From: an uncultured Bacteroidota bacterium
GTDB lineage: Bacteria > Bacteroidota > Bacteroidia > Bacteroidales > P3
Assembly (NCBI GenBank): GCA_902775135.1
Contig: CACYKY010000015.1
Location: forward strand, 1 to 51,737
Length of the DNA stretch: 51,737 nucleotides
Direction of reading: 5' to 3'
Both the position numbers and the translations under genes were made by a program. Shown here one piece after another: positions 43,073 to 50,952 of this stretch (positions are counted from its first letter, which is position 1; the number at the start of each line of letters is the position of its first letter). The notes below the pieces were generated by a model that worked only from the letters and a program-made list of their open reading frames with translations, was not told the origin of the DNA and did not search any database.

Positions 43073-44001
43073 AATTCTTTTTCTATTAGGTATTGGTTGC
43101 GGGTAGTGCTGTTGCGGCAGACAAGCTCGCTGACAAAGCCTGCCAAGAAGAGCATCATTCCCATCAGGATAAAGAGCATGGAGAGGTAGAACCAGACGCT
43201 GTTGGTGAGCGAGATGCGGCTGGCCAGTCGCAAGCAGAGCACCACGACGAGGGCCACAAAGCCCACAAGGAACGACAGGCTGCCCACAGCCCCGAAGAAA
43301 TGCATGGGCTGCTTGCCGAACTTGGACATGAACATGATGCTGATAAGGTCGAGGTAGCCATTGATGAAGCGGTTCATGCCAAATTTCGTCACACCAAATT
43401 CGCGCTTCCTATGCTGCACCACCTTCTCCCCTATCCTGCTGAATCCTGCCCACTTGGCAATGACAGGGATGTAGCGGTGCATCTCGCCGTAGACCTCGAT
43501 GCTTTTCACCACATCGCGGCGATAGGCCTTGAGGCCGCAGTTGAAGTCGTGGAGTTTGATGCCGCTGAGCATCCGCGTGGTGCCGTTGAAGAACTTGGAG
43601 GGTATGTTCTTGGCCAGCTTGGAGTCATAGCGCTTCTTCTTCCAGCCCGAGACGAGGTCGTAGCCCTCCTCCCTGATCATGCGGAAGAGTTCGGGGACCT
43701 CGTCGGGACTATCCTGGAGGTCGGCATCCATGGTGATGACCACGTCGCCCTGTACAGCGGCGAAGCCTGTGTTCAGGGCGGCGGACTTGCCATAGTTTCT
43801 TCTGAACTTGATGCCCCGGTAGGCGGGGTTGGCAGCATGAAGTTTCTCTATCTCCTCCCAGGAGGTGTCCTTGCTGCCGTCGTCGACCATGACGACCTCA
43901 TAGCTGAAACCATGCTCCTTCATCACCCGGTCAATCCATTCGGCCAAGTGTGGAAGCGACTCTGCTTCGTTATATAACGGAACTACAATTGATATATCCA
44001 T
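43069..44001 (-). CDS. membrane glycosyltransferase family 2 (polyprenyl-phosphate type)
   Basis: A 310-residue GT2 enzyme with MDISIVVPLYNEAESLPHL at the N-terminus, VDDGSKDTSWEE (about 41-52), the DxD motif MDADLQDSPDE (about 91-101) and two C-terminal membrane helices (about 230-255 and 270-298). It resembles DPM1/GtrB/ArnC-like transferases that load a sugar onto a polyprenyl phosphate. The DUF4199 gene immediately upstream is a frequent companion of such genes in Bacteroidota, from memory. Coupled to ychF by ATGA. Confidence 0.9.
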   Translation of the reverse strand: MDISIVVPLYNEAESLPHLAEWIDRVMKEHGFSYEVVMVDDGSKDTSWEEIEKLHAANPAYRGIKFRRNYGKSAALNTGFAAVQGDVVITMDADLQDSPDEVPELFRMIREEGYDLVSGWKKKRYDSKLAKNIPSKFFNGTTRMLSGIKLHDFNCGLKAYRRDVVKSIEVYGEMHRYIPVIAKWAGFSRIGEKVVQHRKREFGVTKFGMNRFINGYLDLISIMFMSKFGKQPMHFFGAVGSLSFLVGFVALVVVLCLRLASRISLTNSVWFYLSMLFILMGMMLFLAGFVSELVCRNSTTRNQYLIEKEL

Positions 44002-44043
44002 AATTTACTTTTTATATTATTCATTATATATTTATCACTAATC

Positions 44044-44075
44044 ACCAAAACCAACTATTAACTATAAACTATTTC
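44044..44075. repeat. shared ACCAAAACCAACTATTAACTAT spacer element, copy 1
   Basis: ACCAAAACCAACTATTAACT plus ATAAACT heptamers, ending at the TAG stop of the DUF4199 gene. Close copies lie at 44590-44620 and 48203-48240. Confidence 0.85.
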
Positions 44076-44578
44076 TGGTGAATCGCCGATTTCTCATTCC
44101 TGAACACAAGGGCGGCCACAAAAGCGCCGAAACCGCCCAGGACAGACAGCTTGATCCCCGACTCGATACCCCACCAGGCAGCCCAGAAGTGCGCCGGCGC
44201 CGAGAGGAAAGCATCCTCACCTCGGAGCGTGCGGGTGAAAAGTTCCGTCTGTTCGGGAACGGCGCTGCCGAAGGCCCAAAGGAAAAGCCCGTAGAGCACG
44301 CTGCCCACCACAGCGGTACCCAAACCCAGAAGCATAAGCTCCTTGAGCGTCGCCTTGCGGTCGGGCAGGACATTGCGGTAGAGCAACGTGAAAAGGAACA
44401 CCGCCACCAGCATGATACCGTCAGTGATGTAGGCCTCGGGACTCTCGGCGGGGACACCCATCATATAGCGTACAAGAATATACAACATCAGCACCACCCC
44501 GGTAATGATGCCGAAGCGGAGGTATCCCTTGCGGTAGTTGCCATGTATCTCTGACTGATATCTATGAAAAAATCCCAT
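44069..44578 (-). CDS. DUF4199 family membrane protein
   Basis: A 169-residue membrane protein with four hydrophobic helices (about 20-40, 52-70, 80-105, 140-162). The layout, with an N-terminal basic stretch, a helix pair, then an amphipathic segment (EQTELFTRTLRG) before the last helix, fits DUF4199. Function unknown; it often sits beside a polyprenyl-phosphate glycosyltransferase, as here. Confidence 0.65.
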   Translation of the reverse strand: MGFFHRYQSEIHGNYRKGYLRFGIITGVVLMLYILVRYMMGVPAESPEAYITDGIMLVAVFLFTLLYRNVLPDRKATLKELMLLGLGTAVVGSVLYGLFLWAFGSAVPEQTELFTRTLRGEDAFLSAPAHFWAAWWGIESGIKLSVLGGFGAFVAALVFRNEKSAIHQK

Positions 44579-44589
44579 AATTCCTAAAC

Positions 44590-44620
44590 ACCAAAACCAA
44601 CTATTAACTATTATCTATCT
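44590..44620. repeat. shared CCAACTATTAACTATT spacer element, copy 2
   Basis: Same element as at 44044, lying between the DUF4199 start and the stop of the AsmA-like gene at 44615. Confidence 0.85.
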
Positions 44621-47600
44621 CACATTTGCTTCCAGCGCCTTGCGGATATTGGCCTTGATTTCCATGGCCTTCTTCTCAGCCACACCCTGTTTCTTCGGGC
44701 GGAAGAGGTCGGCATATATCACCTTTCCCAGGCTGATCTTGGGTTTCAGGATCGACCCCTTCACATCCACTCCCACCTTGGCCAACAGCGGGTTTTTCAG
44801 CAGCTCGAGGTGGTAGACGCAGTCTTTGTTCACACTCTGCACTCCCGAGATGCACACCTGATAGCTGCCCACGGTGAGGAGGAAGGGGAACACCTCGACC
44901 TCGCAACCGTGACCGTCGTCCATAGCGGTCATCTCCACACTCAGGCTGTCCACCTTGATTTTGTCGTCCTTGTCCTTCCAGCTCTTGAAGCGCATCAACT
45001 TGGCAATGGTGGCAATATCCTTGTTGTCCATCACCACCAAGTTCTCGCCGGTGATGGCCGCAGCACCTTTGAGGGTGCTGAGCTTGGGCTGGTAGTGGGC
45101 GTCGAGATAGGTCTGCGCCGCCAGGTGGAAGTTGGCGTTGCCGTTGAAGGCCGACAGCATGGGCACCAGCGTGTCGACGGCAGGAATCATATCCAACAAC
45201 TCGTCAATCTGTATGTCAAGCAGGTGGAAGTCCAATTCCGCCCAGAGGTGTCCGGGACGTACCGATTTATACAAAGCCGTCAGCTGCATCGATGCCGCCT
45301 TGCACACAAAGCCCATCTGGTCCAGGATCACCTTGCCGTCATTAACAGTCAGGGCTCCTGCCACATCATGCAGGTCGTTGCCAAAGGCAATACTGCGCTT
45401 GATGTGCGTATGAAGTGTCACATTGACATTCTTCGGCACAATGAAGGGATTGGCATCGGCGGGCACGTTGTCCACCGCCTTTTGGGCCTCAAGGCTGTCA
45501 GGATTGCTTCCCATGCCACTGAACATGTTCATTATCTGGTCGATATCGGCATAGTCGGAAGTGAAGTTGAGGTCGCCTTTCAGCATGGCTTTGTTGTCCA
45601 GCCACTCCTCGAAGTTGTCCACCGTGCCATAGAGTTCGAAGTCCGAATGGCCCAGTGTCACCTTCGCCTCCCTAAGCTCTATCTCCTCGGGGTTGTAGCT
45701 CATGTCGAACTCGCGCAGGCGTACAGCCTCAGGCAATTGGGGCATGAACACCAACGCATTGCGCATTTCGGCGTTCAGTCGCGGATTGAACTTCTTCAGC
45801 GGGTCTTTCTGCAGACTGTCCATACGCATGCTGCCGTCGAGGTTCAGTTCCACCAGCGAGAATATCATCGAGTCCACTTTGGCCTCCGTCTCCCCTGCCC
45901 CTATCTTGAACGAGGCAGCGAGCTGTTCTTTTATCATGTTGTTGACTCCGATATTGATATCGGGGCTCTCCACGTCGGCGCTGATTCCCTTGCCCATCAT
46001 CACCTTCAGGCTGCTGCCCTTCACCCTTGCATCGGCCATCTTGCCTTTGTGCTCCTGGGCGGGAATCCGCAAGGCGATGTCGAGGTTGGGGGCGGAAGCA
46101 TGGATGGTGTCCATATCCACCTGCACCCCCTTCAGTTTCAACGTGCCGCTGGCCTTCATCTTGTCGAATGCCTGCTTCTTCAACTGACTCATGGCGAACT
46201 TGGCGCTGAGGTCTACATCCGCATCGCCCTCCATCTCTATCTTCATGGTTTTGGGCAGCAAAGGCTCGACATCCTCCAGCGGGAGCGTTCCTTTCACTTT
46301 GGCGTCCACCCGCATGTCGCCCAAGAGGTCGTCGACTCTGCCGTTCAGGGTCACGTCCGTCCCCTGCGTGTGTGCCTTCAGGTTCTCTATGGTCACGTGG
46401 CTCTCCTTCCGTTTGTCCAGGTTCAAGTCCACGCCCAGCTTGCCCTTTACCTTGTTAATCTTGTATGGCAGCATCTTCGGAGCATAGTATCGGCCGTCGG
46501 CCAATGCGATGTTGCCCACTATGTTCGGCATTGTGCTGTCGGTCAGCGTTCCGGCGGCATTGAGCACAAAGCTCACGTCGCCGTCCATCTCCATTCCCTT
46601 GCGGAATCCTACATATCGTTCCGGCACAATGTCCAGCAGCGGTTTCACCCGCCAGGAGCCGTCAGTCTCGGCGGCCATATCCATCGTGAGGGGTCTCTCC
46701 TCTGTGGCCAGGAAGCACTGTCCGTTGAGCATCAGCGCATAGTCGTCAATCTTTATCTTGCTGTCGCTGAGCCACACTTCCTTTTTGTTCAGTTTGACGA
46801 CCACATCAGGCATATCCACATTGAGCAAGTCTTTCTTCGACTCGCTCAACTTGGCGTTGACCATCTCGGTGCCAGCGGCATTGAGTGTCCCTTTCTCCAC
46901 GCCGAGTTTCAACTCGCAGCGCATCTCGTCCATGTCGCCCTTGCCCTTGGCCTTCAGCAGCAGGTCGTCGAGCGCTCCTTTCAGCGTGTGGTTTCCCGCC
47001 GAGTCCATCTGCTCCAAGTCCACCTTCTTTCCGTCTATCTTGATGTCGGCATCTATCGCCTCTCCCTCTTTCGTTCCGTCGACATTCATCTCCAGCCCTT
47101 TGACGTGAGCCATCAGCGTCGACGCTGTGTCTCCTCCCTGGGAGAAGAACACCTCGTCAATCTTCAGCTTCAGGTCGGCCACGATATCTTCCTGTTCCAT
47201 CGAGCCTTTCAGGTTCATATCCAGACCTGCCACTTCGGCACTCATGAGGCCCTCCTTGCAGTTGAGGAAGGTGGCGTTGAGGTTATCGATCTTGATTTTC
47301 TTCAGGTCTATCACCTCGGGCAGCTTGGATTCGCTGCTGGTGGTGTCGTCGCTCTTGGGGAAGATGTCGAAGTTGGCGGTGCCGTCTTCAGCTATATAAA
47401 GGTTGGCCGTAGCGTCGTCGAGCGCCACCTGGTGGACGATGACCTTGTTTTCCTTAAGGAAGGCTTTCACATCGATGCCCACCGTGAGGCTGCCTATCTT
47501 CGCCACAGTGTCGTTCTGCACACCGTCTCTCACCGGACCTTTGTCCGGATTCACAATCACCACATTTTCAATTTTCAACCCCGCATCGGGGAAAGTGGAG

Positions 47601-47791
47601 AGCAGCGTCAGGTCGACATTGCCGAACTGGGCGTCGCAGGTGATGAAGTTGCCCGCCAGGCTGTTCACTATCTTCGTCAGCTTGCTCGGAGTGAACACCA
47701 GCCACAATGCCACCACCACCGTCACCAGCAGCAGACCCAGCAGGCTGCCCAGTGCAATCCACGTAATCTTCCATCCTTTTTTGATACTCAT
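44615..47791 (-). CDS. AsmA-like family protein
   Basis: A 1058-residue envelope protein with one N-terminal membrane helix (about 8-32, WKITWIALGSLLGLLLVTVV) and a very long beta-rich body. The start TPSKLTKIVNSLAGNFITCDAQFGNVDLTLLSTFPDAGLKIENV pattern is typical of AsmA family N-termini, and the C-terminal region (about 850-1000, with LKGAAAITGENLVVMDNKDIATIAKLM) fits the AsmA_2 domain. Relatives such as TamB and YhdP form hydrophobic grooves that carry phospholipids between membranes; that role is inferred here. It follows a small lipoprotein gene by 3 nt. Confidence 0.88.
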   Translation of the reverse strand: MSIKKGWKITWIALGSLLGLLLVTVVVALWLVFTPSKLTKIVNSLAGNFITCDAQFGNVDLTLLSTFPDAGLKIENVVIVNPDKGPVRDGVQNDTVAKIGSLTVGIDVKAFLKENKVIVHQVALDDATANLYIAEDGTANFDIFPKSDDTTSSESKLPEVIDLKKIKIDNLNATFLNCKEGLMSAEVAGLDMNLKGSMEQEDIVADLKLKIDEVFFSQGGDTASTLMAHVKGLEMNVDGTKEGEAIDADIKIDGKKVDLEQMDSAGNHTLKGALDDLLLKAKGKGDMDEMRCELKLGVEKGTLNAAGTEMVNAKLSESKKDLLNVDMPDVVVKLNKKEVWLSDSKIKIDDYALMLNGQCFLATEERPLTMDMAAETDGSWRVKPLLDIVPERYVGFRKGMEMDGDVSFVLNAAGTLTDSTMPNIVGNIALADGRYYAPKMLPYKINKVKGKLGVDLNLDKRKESHVTIENLKAHTQGTDVTLNGRVDDLLGDMRVDAKVKGTLPLEDVEPLLPKTMKIEMEGDADVDLSAKFAMSQLKKQAFDKMKASGTLKLKGVQVDMDTIHASAPNLDIALRIPAQEHKGKMADARVKGSSLKVMMGKGISADVESPDINIGVNNMIKEQLAASFKIGAGETEAKVDSMIFSLVELNLDGSMRMDSLQKDPLKKFNPRLNAEMRNALVFMPQLPEAVRLREFDMSYNPEEIELREAKVTLGHSDFELYGTVDNFEEWLDNKAMLKGDLNFTSDYADIDQIMNMFSGMGSNPDSLEAQKAVDNVPADANPFIVPKNVNVTLHTHIKRSIAFGNDLHDVAGALTVNDGKVILDQMGFVCKAASMQLTALYKSVRPGHLWAELDFHLLDIQIDELLDMIPAVDTLVPMLSAFNGNANFHLAAQTYLDAHYQPKLSTLKGAAAITGENLVVMDNKDIATIAKLMRFKSWKDKDDKIKVDSLSVEMTAMDDGHGCEVEVFPFLLTVGSYQVCISGVQSVNKDCVYHLELLKNPLLAKVGVDVKGSILKPKISLGKVIYADLFRPKKQGVAEKKAMEIKANIRKALEANVR

Positions 47792-47794
47792 GGC

Positions 47795-48181
47795 CTAGTT
47801 GATTTTGGTGAGATTGGTAGAGCGGTCGTAGATGTCCACCCAGCGGAGGGTTGTGGTTGATATCTCTTTGATGGTGTAGCGCTTGGGGATGTATATGCCG
47901 CCGAGTTCGCCGCCACCGCGAAACTCCGTCAGCAGCTGGTCGCCCTCGGTGAGGGTCCAGGTGAAGTCGCCGTTGTCCTCGTCGCCTTCTTCCACCTCCC
48001 CGCGGTTCACCAGATTGCCTGTGCCGTCGGCGTTGAAGGTCCAATAGTACTGGGTACCGTTCTTCACCCATCGGCCGTAGAGAAGGGTCGGATCGACATC
48101 CAGATGCGTCTCCTTCTCCCCACAGGCCCAGAGCATTGTTGCCACAAGGGCCATCATCATTATCCTGATTGTCTTTTTCAT
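47795..48181 (-). CDS. small lipoprotein, lipocalin-like fold possible
   Basis: A 128-residue protein from the ATG of MKKTIRIMMMALV (a GTG lies 12 nt upstream). The signal ends in the lipobox MLWAC. The mature part begins near PTLLYGRWVKNGTQYYWTFNADGTGN, the pattern of lipocalin-like DUF4488/DUF5004-type proteins of Bacteroidota, with WTLTEGDQLLTEF as a second strand pair. No active site is visible. Next gene downstream is the AsmA-like gene. Confidence 0.6.
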   Translation of the reverse strand: MKKTIRIMMMALVATMLWACGEKETHLDVDPTLLYGRWVKNGTQYYWTFNADGTGNLVNRGEVEEGDEDNGDFTWTLTEGDQLLTEFRGGGELGGIYIPKRYTIKEISTTTLRWVDIYDRSTNLTKIN

Positions 48182-48202
48182 TTGTCTATTCACTAATCAC
48201 TA

Positions 48203-48242
48203 TTCACCAAAGCCAACTATCAACTATTATCTATTAACTTTA
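48203..48242. repeat. shared CCAACTATCAACTATT spacer element, copy 3
   Basis: Heptamer-like ACTATTA/TCTATTA units between the small lipoprotein start and the hpt stop; the TAA stop of hpt (48240-48242) lies at its edge. Confidence 0.85.
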
Positions 48243-48764
48243 TTCAACCACCCACACGTCCTTCAGCTCGCGGCCTTCCTCGTCGTAGTCGAGCCCGTAG
48301 CCGACGATGAATTCGTCGCCTATTTCGCGCCCCACATAGTCCACCTTGTAGTTGCCCTTGAAGGCTCCGGGCTTGAAGAAGAGGGTGCATATCCTTATGC
48401 TGCGGGGATGGAGGACCTTCAACACGTCGAGCATATAGCGCATCGAGAGGCCCGAGTCCACCACGTCTTCCACTATCAGCACGTCCCTTCCCTCCACTTT
48501 CGGCGGGAACGGGAGCTGGCTGTTCACCTTGCCGGTGCTGCTCATGCCGCTGTAGGAGGTGTATTTCACAAAACTCACCTCGCACGGCACCGTGAGCTTC
48601 CTCACCAGGTCGGCGGCAAACAGGAAGGCGCCGGTGAGCACCGGGCAGACAAGCAGGTCGCCATTACGATAGTCGCGGCTCACCTCTCCGGCCAGCCGCT
48701 CCACCACCTTGGCGATTTCCCCTTCGGGGATATACATCCTGAATTCCTTATCCTTGATTTTCAA
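48240..48764 (-). CDS. hpt: hypoxanthine phosphoribosyltransferase
   Basis: A 174-residue purine-salvage enzyme that makes IMP or GMP from the free base and PRPP. The PRPP-binding motif is LIVEDVVDSGLSM (about 96-108); YTSYSGMSSTG lies near 68-78. The start is probably TTG at 48764 because the residues KIKDKEF before the first ATG (48737) look conserved with Bacteroidota relatives and a stop codon precedes the TTG. It lies 26 nt downstream of the SUMF1-like gene, in a transcript with pyrE. Confidence 0.92.
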   Translation of the reverse strand: MKIKDKEFRMYIPEGEIAKVVERLAGEVSRDYRNGDLLVCPVLTGAFLFAADLVRKLTVPCEVSFVKYTSYSGMSSTGKVNSQLPFPPKVEGRDVLIVEDVVDSGLSMRYMLDVLKVLHPRSIRICTLFFKPGAFKGNYKVDYVGREIGDEFIVGYGLDYDEEGRELKDVWVVE

Positions 48765-48790
48765 CTCTAATCTTTTTATCTTTTATCCAT

Positions 48791-49594
48791 CTACTCCCCT
48801 TCCATCACCAGCCGGAGACCATAGAGCTCGTACTTGCCTGTGGGCAGATACCATCCGCGGTCGTAGACAGTGCAGGCGGCCGAGGTGCTGTTGTAGTGGC
48901 CGCCGCGAAGCACACGGTTCTCGCCCTGCTTGGGGCCGCGGGGGTTGGTCTGCTCGTCGGGAGTATAGGCTTCCACCCAATCCTGGCACCATTCGGCCAC
49001 ATTGCCGCTCATGTCGTACAGACCCAATGCGTTGGGCTGCAGACGTCCCACGGGATGTGTGCAGCCGTCGCTGTTCACACAGTACCAGCAATGGTTGTCC
49101 AACTGGTTGCGTTCGCACCCGGCGTAGGGGAAGTTCCTTTGTTTCGGCGCACAGCCTTTCTCACCACCCCGTGCGGCATACTCCCATTCGGCCTCGGAGG
49201 GCAGACGGAAGCGGCGTCCGGTCATCTGGCTGAGCCGCATGGCGAACTGCTGCGCCTCGTTCCACGAGACGCACTCCACGGGCAGGTTGTCGCCCTTGAA
49301 CTTGGACGGATTCTCGCCCATCACAGCTTTCCACACCGCCTGAGTAACCTCATAGCGGCCAATGAAATAGCCGTCGAGCGAGACGCGGTGTTCGGGGCGA
49401 GCCAGAGCATAGGTGAGCTTCACGCCCTTGGGGGTAGCATTGCTGCCCATGGTGAAGCTGCCGCCTTCCACCCACACCATCTCCATCTCCACGCCCTCGG
49501 CCACGAGCACACTGACAATGCTGTCCTGGGCGCGGAGTCCTATAGGCCCTATAAGTCCCAAGAGCCCTATAAGTCCTATAAGCCTCTTTATCAT
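48791..49594 (-). CDS. SUMF1/formylglycine-generating-enzyme-fold secreted protein
   Basis: A 267-residue exported protein started at the ATG of MIKRLIGLIGLLG, which overlaps the pyrE stop (ATGA, 49591-49594). The signal peptide ends near LRAQ; its LIG/LLG/PIG core is encoded by 9-nt repeats. The SUMF1 fold is clear: VWVEGGSFTMGSNA (about 40-53), YEVTQAVWKAVMGENPSKFKG, PVECVSWNEAQQFAMRLS, RRFRLPSEAEWEYAARGG, DMSGNVAEWCQDW and RVLRGGHYN. Whether it makes formylglycine or is a binding protein cannot be told; the paired catalytic Cys of true FGEs is not evident. Confidence 0.85.
   Translation of the reverse strand: MIKRLIGLIGLLGLIGPIGLRAQDSIVSVLVAEGVEMEMVWVEGGSFTMGSNATPKGVKLTYALARPEHRVSLDGYFIGRYEVTQAVWKAVMGENPSKFKGDNLPVECVSWNEAQQFAMRLSQMTGRRFRLPSEAEWEYAARGGEKGCAPKQRNFPYAGCERNQLDNHCWYCVNSDGCTHPVGRLQPNALGLYDMSGNVAEWCQDWVEAYTPDEQTNPRGPKQGENRVLRGGHYNSTSAACTVYDRGWYLPTGKYELYGLRLVMEGE
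49538..49582. repeat. 9-nt tandem repeat encoding a signal-peptide core
   Basis: On the minus strand: CTTATAGGA, CTTATAGGG, CTCTTGGGA, CTTATAGGG, CCTATAGGA, giving LIG-LIG-LLG-LIG-PIG. In-frame unit length. Confidence 0.85.
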
Positions 49595-50244
49595 TCGCCG
49601 TGATCTTTGCTCCACTGTTCGGGATTGAGGCGCCACTTGGCCAGGCTTTCCATAGCCTCGGGACGGATGTACTCGCGTTCCTTGGCCACGCCGATGAGGG
49701 TGTCGTAGTCAGTCAGGGTGACGAGCTCGACCTCCTCGTTCTTGAAGTTGTCGGCTGCCACCTGGAGACCGTAGGTGAAGATGGCAGCCATACCCTTCAC
49801 CACGCAGCCTTTCTCGCGGAGGGCCTTGACGGCGATGAGGGAACTCTTGCCTGTGGACACCAGGTCCTCGATGACAACGACAGACTGGCCGGCGTGGATT
49901 TCGCCCTCAATCTGGTTGGTCAAACCGTGACTCTTCTGCTCGGAGCGTACATAAACGAAGGGCTTGCCAAGCTCCTGAGCCACCAGGGCGCCCTGAGCGA
50001 TGCCGCCCGTGGCGACACCGGCAATGACGTCCACATCGCCCCAGGTGTCGCTGACGATTTCGGAGAAACGCTGACGGATAAAAGTTCTGATTTCCGGATA
50101 CGAGAGGGTGACCCGGTTATCGCAATAAATGGGTGATTTACGGCCGGAGGCCCAGGTGAAGGGGTGCTCTTCATTGAGCTTTACCGCTTTCACAGTCAAT
50201 AGAAATTCGGCCATCTGAGCGGCCATGTCTTTGTTAGTAATCAT
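49591..50244 (-). CDS. pyrE: orotate phosphoribosyltransferase
   Basis: A 217-residue enzyme of pyrimidine synthesis making OMP from orotate and PRPP. The PRPP motif is VVVIEDLVSTGKSS (about 121-134); FTWASGRKSPIYCDNR (about 28-43) is the usual N-terminal motif. The open frame extends to 50538 but that part is AT-rich spacer. I chose ATG 50244; a -7 box lies only 5 nt upstream, so the transcript may be leaderless, or translation may begin at ATG 50226. First gene of a transcript with the SUMF1-like gene and hpt. Confidence 0.94.
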   Translation of the reverse strand: MITNKDMAAQMAEFLLTVKAVKLNEEHPFTWASGRKSPIYCDNRVTLSYPEIRTFIRQRFSEIVSDTWGDVDVIAGVATGGIAQGALVAQELGKPFVYVRSEQKSHGLTNQIEGEIHAGQSVVVIEDLVSTGKSSLIAVKALREKGCVVKGMAAIFTYGLQVAADNFKNEEVELVTLTDYDTLIGVAKEREYIRPEAMESLAKWRLNPEQWSKDHGE

Positions 50245-50248
50245 GCTG

Positions 50249-50256
50249 CAAAAATA
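50249..50256 (-). promoter_or_regulatory. Bacteroidota -7 box for pyrE
   Basis: TATTTTTG on the minus strand, ending 5 nt before the chosen pyrE ATG. No clear -33 TTTG. If real, transcription starts at or just inside the first codons. Confidence 0.5.
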
Positions 50257-50527
50257 CACATTTTTTTTAATATAATAAAAAAAACTTTTCATCGTCGCCT
50301 TAAGCGAGTGCAAACGGGGGGCTGCAATGACGAAAGAGGGCTGCTTTTTCCCCAATGACCGCGCTTGCGCGGGCACGAAAGAGGACAGCAACAGCAAAAA
50401 CGAAAGAAGAATATTTTTAATAAATATAAATTCATTATTTGTTTTTAAAAAAGGGGGGGGCAATACGCAATACTGCGATTTGTAGCTGGCGCATGCCTGA
50501 TAAGCTACCGCATCCACAATCTCAAAA

Positions 50528-50652
50528 TGCAAAAACATTGCAATTCACAGTTCACAGTTCACACAAACGCCAATCATAAAAGTGCAAAACATTGCAATTC
50601 ACAGTTCACAGTTCACACAAAACGCCAAACATAAAAGTGCAAAAACTTTGCA
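50528..50652. repeat. 55-nt tandem repeat, two units and a partial third
   Basis: Units start with TGCAAAA at 50528, 50583 and 50638. Each full unit holds an inverted pair TGCAA/TTGCA and an internal heptamer run TTCACAG, and ends CATAAAAG. The two full units differ at only a few positions. Confidence 0.93.
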
Positions 50653-50653
50653 A

Positions 50654-50674
50654 GAGACCAGAGACTAGAGACCA
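50654..50674. repeat. heptamer tract (GAGACCA)x3
   Basis: GAGACCA, GAGACTA, GAGACCA, directly after the 55-nt repeats. Confidence 0.9.
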
Positions 50675-50715
50675 GTCAAAAGTGCTATCATTAAAATCAG
50701 AATGTGACATAGAGT

Positions 50716-50748
50716 AAACTATTAACTATTATCTATAAACTATTAACT
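50716..50748. repeat. heptamer tract (ACTATTA)
   Basis: Four to five units of ACTATTA/TCTATAA/ACTATTA just beyond the T-run of the DUF3127 terminator. Confidence 0.88.
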
Positions 50749-50780
50749 AAAAAAAGCCACCGCCCAACTCTCGGACGGTG
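50749..50780 (-). terminator. intrinsic terminator downstream of the DUF3127 gene
   Basis: CACCGCCC (50758-50765) and GGACGGTG (50773-50780) form an 8-bp stem with one G-U pair on the minus-strand RNA, followed by a T-run (50755-50749). It lies about 170 nt past the stop at 50949. Confidence 0.85.
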
Positions 50781-50824
50781 TCCCTTGAAAAAAGTGTAAA
50801 AAGACCTTATTCCTCTAGTAACTC

Positions 50825-50952
50825 ATTCGGCATGTTTCCGGTGATTCGGTTAGAGAATCAGTCATTCGGCATAATTCGGCCATTTCGGTTAGCTAAGAAG
50901 TTGATTCGGTTAGAAAAGAAGCCATTCGGCATGTTTCCGGTGATTCGGTTAG
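50825..50952. repeat. ATTCGGCATG / ATTCGGTTAG repeat cluster
   Basis: ATTCGGC starts recur at 50825, 50864 and 50924, each followed by ATTCGGTTAG-like ends. The 29-nt core at 50825-50853 recurs exactly at 50924-50952. The last TTAG overlaps the stop codon of the DUF3127 gene. Another copy forms the tail of prmA. Confidence 0.93.

Larger units (their letters stand above)
50257..50948. other. gene-free block rich in repeats
   Basis: I see no gene in these roughly 690 bases. From left to right: an AT-rich stretch, a 6-bp palindrome CCGCGC-TT-GCGCGG (50359-50372), a run of eight G near 50453-50460, a 55-nt tandem repeat, several heptamer tracts, a terminator and the ATTCGGCATG repeat cluster. 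It separates pyrE from genes of mobile-element character and may be an element boundary. Confidence 0.7.

Noticed and set aside
44810..47860. Plus-strand open frame of 1016 codons antisense to the AsmA-like gene
   Set aside because: His/Gln/Val-rich translation without recognisable domains; the opposite strand carries a clear AsmA-like protein.
49591..50538. Long N-terminal extension of PyrE
   Set aside because: The upstream 98 codons are AT-rich spacer with a promoter box; the family begins at MITNKDMAAQ.
50528..50652. Possible CRISPR array
   Set aside because: The 55-nt units are near identical throughout, with no unique spacers between short repeats, and no cas genes are near.
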